A stretch of 5,643 bases of DNA. It comes from an uncultured bacterium (lineage in GTDB: Bacteria; Bacillota; Clostridia; Oscillospirales; Oscillospiraceae). Below are positions 4,395-5,643 of this stretch, piece by piece (the first letter of the stretch is position 1; every line of letters begins with the position of its first letter). Made by a program: the position numbers and the translations under genes. The notes below the pieces were generated by a model. It did no database searches, was not told where the DNA came from, and was given only the letters and a program-made list of their open reading frames with translations. The stretch spans positions 1 to 5,643 of the forward strand of contig CAJMQD010000076.1 in the NCBI GenBank assembly GCA_905215425.1. Reading direction: 5' to 3'.

Positions 4395-5643
4395 GTGACC
4401 ACGCCGCAAAGCAGACGCTTTCCGATTCACCGTGCCTGGGTCATTGCCACCGCCTGCGCCCTGATGCTGTTCATCACCATGGGGATGAACCTGAACGTGT
4501 TCTCTCTGCACTACCCCCATATGCTCCGGGACTTGAGCTTCACAAATGCTCAGGTCTCCTGGGTGGGCACCATGCGCAGCATGACGGCTCTGGCGGGTTT
4601 TCTGACGGTACATCTGTTATGTGTCCGCCTGGGACTGCGCAGAACCGTCGCCGTTGGCCTGCTGCTGCAGATCCTGTCCCGGGTCATCTGCGGTGTCACC
4701 AGTTCCTTCTGGGCCTACTGCGGCGCCTCCGCCCTGGCCGGTCTGGCTTATGCCTGGGGCGGCATGGTCCCCCTGTCTCTGCTCATCGGGCGCTGGTTTC
4801 AGGGACACATCGGCTTCGCCGTGGGATACGCCTCCGCCGGCTCCGGTCTGGCCATCATTCTCCTCCCGGCAGCTCAGGACGCCATAATCAAAAGTCACGG
4901 ACTCCACGCCGCATTTTTGTGCGAAGCCGCCCTCACCGTCCTGCTGTCCGCTCTGGTACTGCTCCTGTTGCGGGACTCCCCCGCTCAAGTGGGCCTGTCC
5001 CCCTGTCATATGGGACATGACAACACCGTTCCGGAAGCGTCCGTCCACCTGGCTCCGGAAGGGATGACTCACGCCCTTCTCTTTATGATCCTGCTGGCCG
5101 CCTTCATCATGGGCGGTCCCCTGGTTGCGGGTTACGGGCACATCAGCGTTCTGTACACCTCCAGTGGGTATGACACCGCCGACGTGTCCCGGTATCTATC
5201 CTATATGGGACTGATCCTGATCTTCAGCAAGGCCCTATGCGGCGCTATTGCTGACCGGCTGGGCTGCTTCCGGGCCAATTTCATCTTGGGCGGTACCTTT
5301 GTTCTGGCCCATATTCTTCTCTGTTTGGCCCCTATGCAGAGTCGAACACTGCCCTATCTGACCATGACGCTGTATGCGCTGGGCGCCCCCCTCTGCTCCG
5401 TCTCTCTGGCCACCTGGGCCAGGGATCTAAGCGGGGATGACACCTACGAGCGCTATGTCCGTTGGCTGAACACCTGCTACATCACCGGCGCCCTGGTTTT
5501 CGGGCCCCTCCCCGCCCTGCTGGCGGACCGCTGTCACAGCTATGTGCCCGCCTTCGCGATTTTCACCCTCGCTTCCCTGCTGGGCATCGCTTTGGCTCAA
5601 ATCGTCTATTTCCGGGTTGGGCTGACACAAGCAGCCGGATTAT
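4395..5643 (+). CDS. MFS transporter, 3' end outside window
   Basis: This is an inner-membrane secondary carrier of the Major Facilitator Superfamily, probably driven by an ion or exchange gradient. There are 416 codons before the window ends without a stop. About twelve hydrophobic segments can be placed: 14-36, 52-76, 82-100, 104-130, 139-160, 170-192, then a hydrophilic loop (193-224), and 225-247, 262-285, 293-312, 318-340, 355-378 and 382-407. The protein is therefore almost complete. The MFS cytoplasmic motif is clear in the second half (GAIADRLG, 283-290) and degenerate in the first (CVRLGLRR, 76-83). The GRWF motif after helix 4 (132-135), and DSPAQVGLSP at the end of helix 6, recall the OFA/monocarboxylate-porter type of MFS proteins (oxalate/formate, lactate and similar). 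The substrate cannot be assigned. It is transcribed away from dprA from its own promoter with a possible operator. Confidence 0.88.
   Translation, partial: MTTPQSRRFPIHRAWVIATACALMLFITMGMNLNVFSLHYPHMLRDLSFTNAQVSWVGTMRSMTALAGFLTVHLLCVRLGLRRTVAVGLLLQILSRVICGVTSSFWAYCGASALAGLAYAWGGMVPLSLLIGRWFQGHIGFAVGYASAGSGLAIILLPAAQDAIIKSHGLHAAFLCEAALTVLLSALVLLLLRDSPAQVGLSPCHMGHDNTVPEASVHLAPEGMTHALLFMILLAAFIMGGPLVAGYGHISVLYTSSGYDTADVSRYLSYMGLILIFSKALCGAIADRLGCFRANFILGGTFVLAHILLCLAPMQSRTLPYLTMTLYALGAPLCSVSLATWARDLSGDDTYERYVRWLNTCYITGALVFGPLPALLADRCHSYVPAFAIFTLASLLGIALAQIVYFRVGLTQAAGL

Noticed and set aside
4617..5141. Minus-strand 174-aa frame opposite the MFS gene
   Set aside because: Its Gln/Gly/Asp-rich sequence is the shadow of Leu/Ala/Val membrane-helix codons; the plus frame has clear MFS features and a proper promoter.

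Overview
The window looks like chromosomal DNA from a GC-rich Firmicute, most likely a gut Clostridium-class organism of the Oscillospiraceae type (Flavonifractor/Pseudoflavonifractor-like). This is inferred from GC-rich coding DNA with strong AGGAGG-type ribosome binding sites, the adjacent dprA-topA pair, and intergenic hairpin repeats of a kind I recall from such genomes. No species can be assigned from the sequence alone.

Layout from left to right. (1) Positions 2-247, plus strand: the 3' end of a small, probably helical protein of unknown function, cut by the window edge. (2) Positions 248-454: a convergent intergenic gap filled by palindromic, repeat-like sequence that probably supplies the terminator for topA. 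(3) Positions 455-2875, minus strand: topA, DNA topoisomerase I. It is complete, starts with GTG, has three four-cysteine zinc ribbons and ends in an unusual histone-H1-like tail of lysine pairs. (4) Positions 2924-4156, minus strand: dprA, the DNA-processing protein that loads RecA on incoming single-stranded DNA. It lies 48 nt upstream of topA and very likely shares its transcript. (5) Positions 4157-4394: an AT-rich divergent regulatory region with one convincing sigma-A-type promoter facing each way, T-tracts between them, and a perfect 10-bp palindrome at the expected start of the rightward transcript. (6) Positions 4395-5643, plus strand: a 12-helix Major Facilitator Superfamily transporter starting with GTG, cut by the window end just after the last predicted helix.

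The dprA-topA unit is a DNA-handling housekeeping pair. The divergent transporter is probably an independently regulated accessory gene that shares only the promoter region. I see no CRISPR array, tRNA, rRNA, insertion sequence or phage gene. I also see no clear undescribed multi-gene system. The most distinctive items are the TopA tail, the three-arm palindrome downstream of topA, and the compact divergent promoter region.
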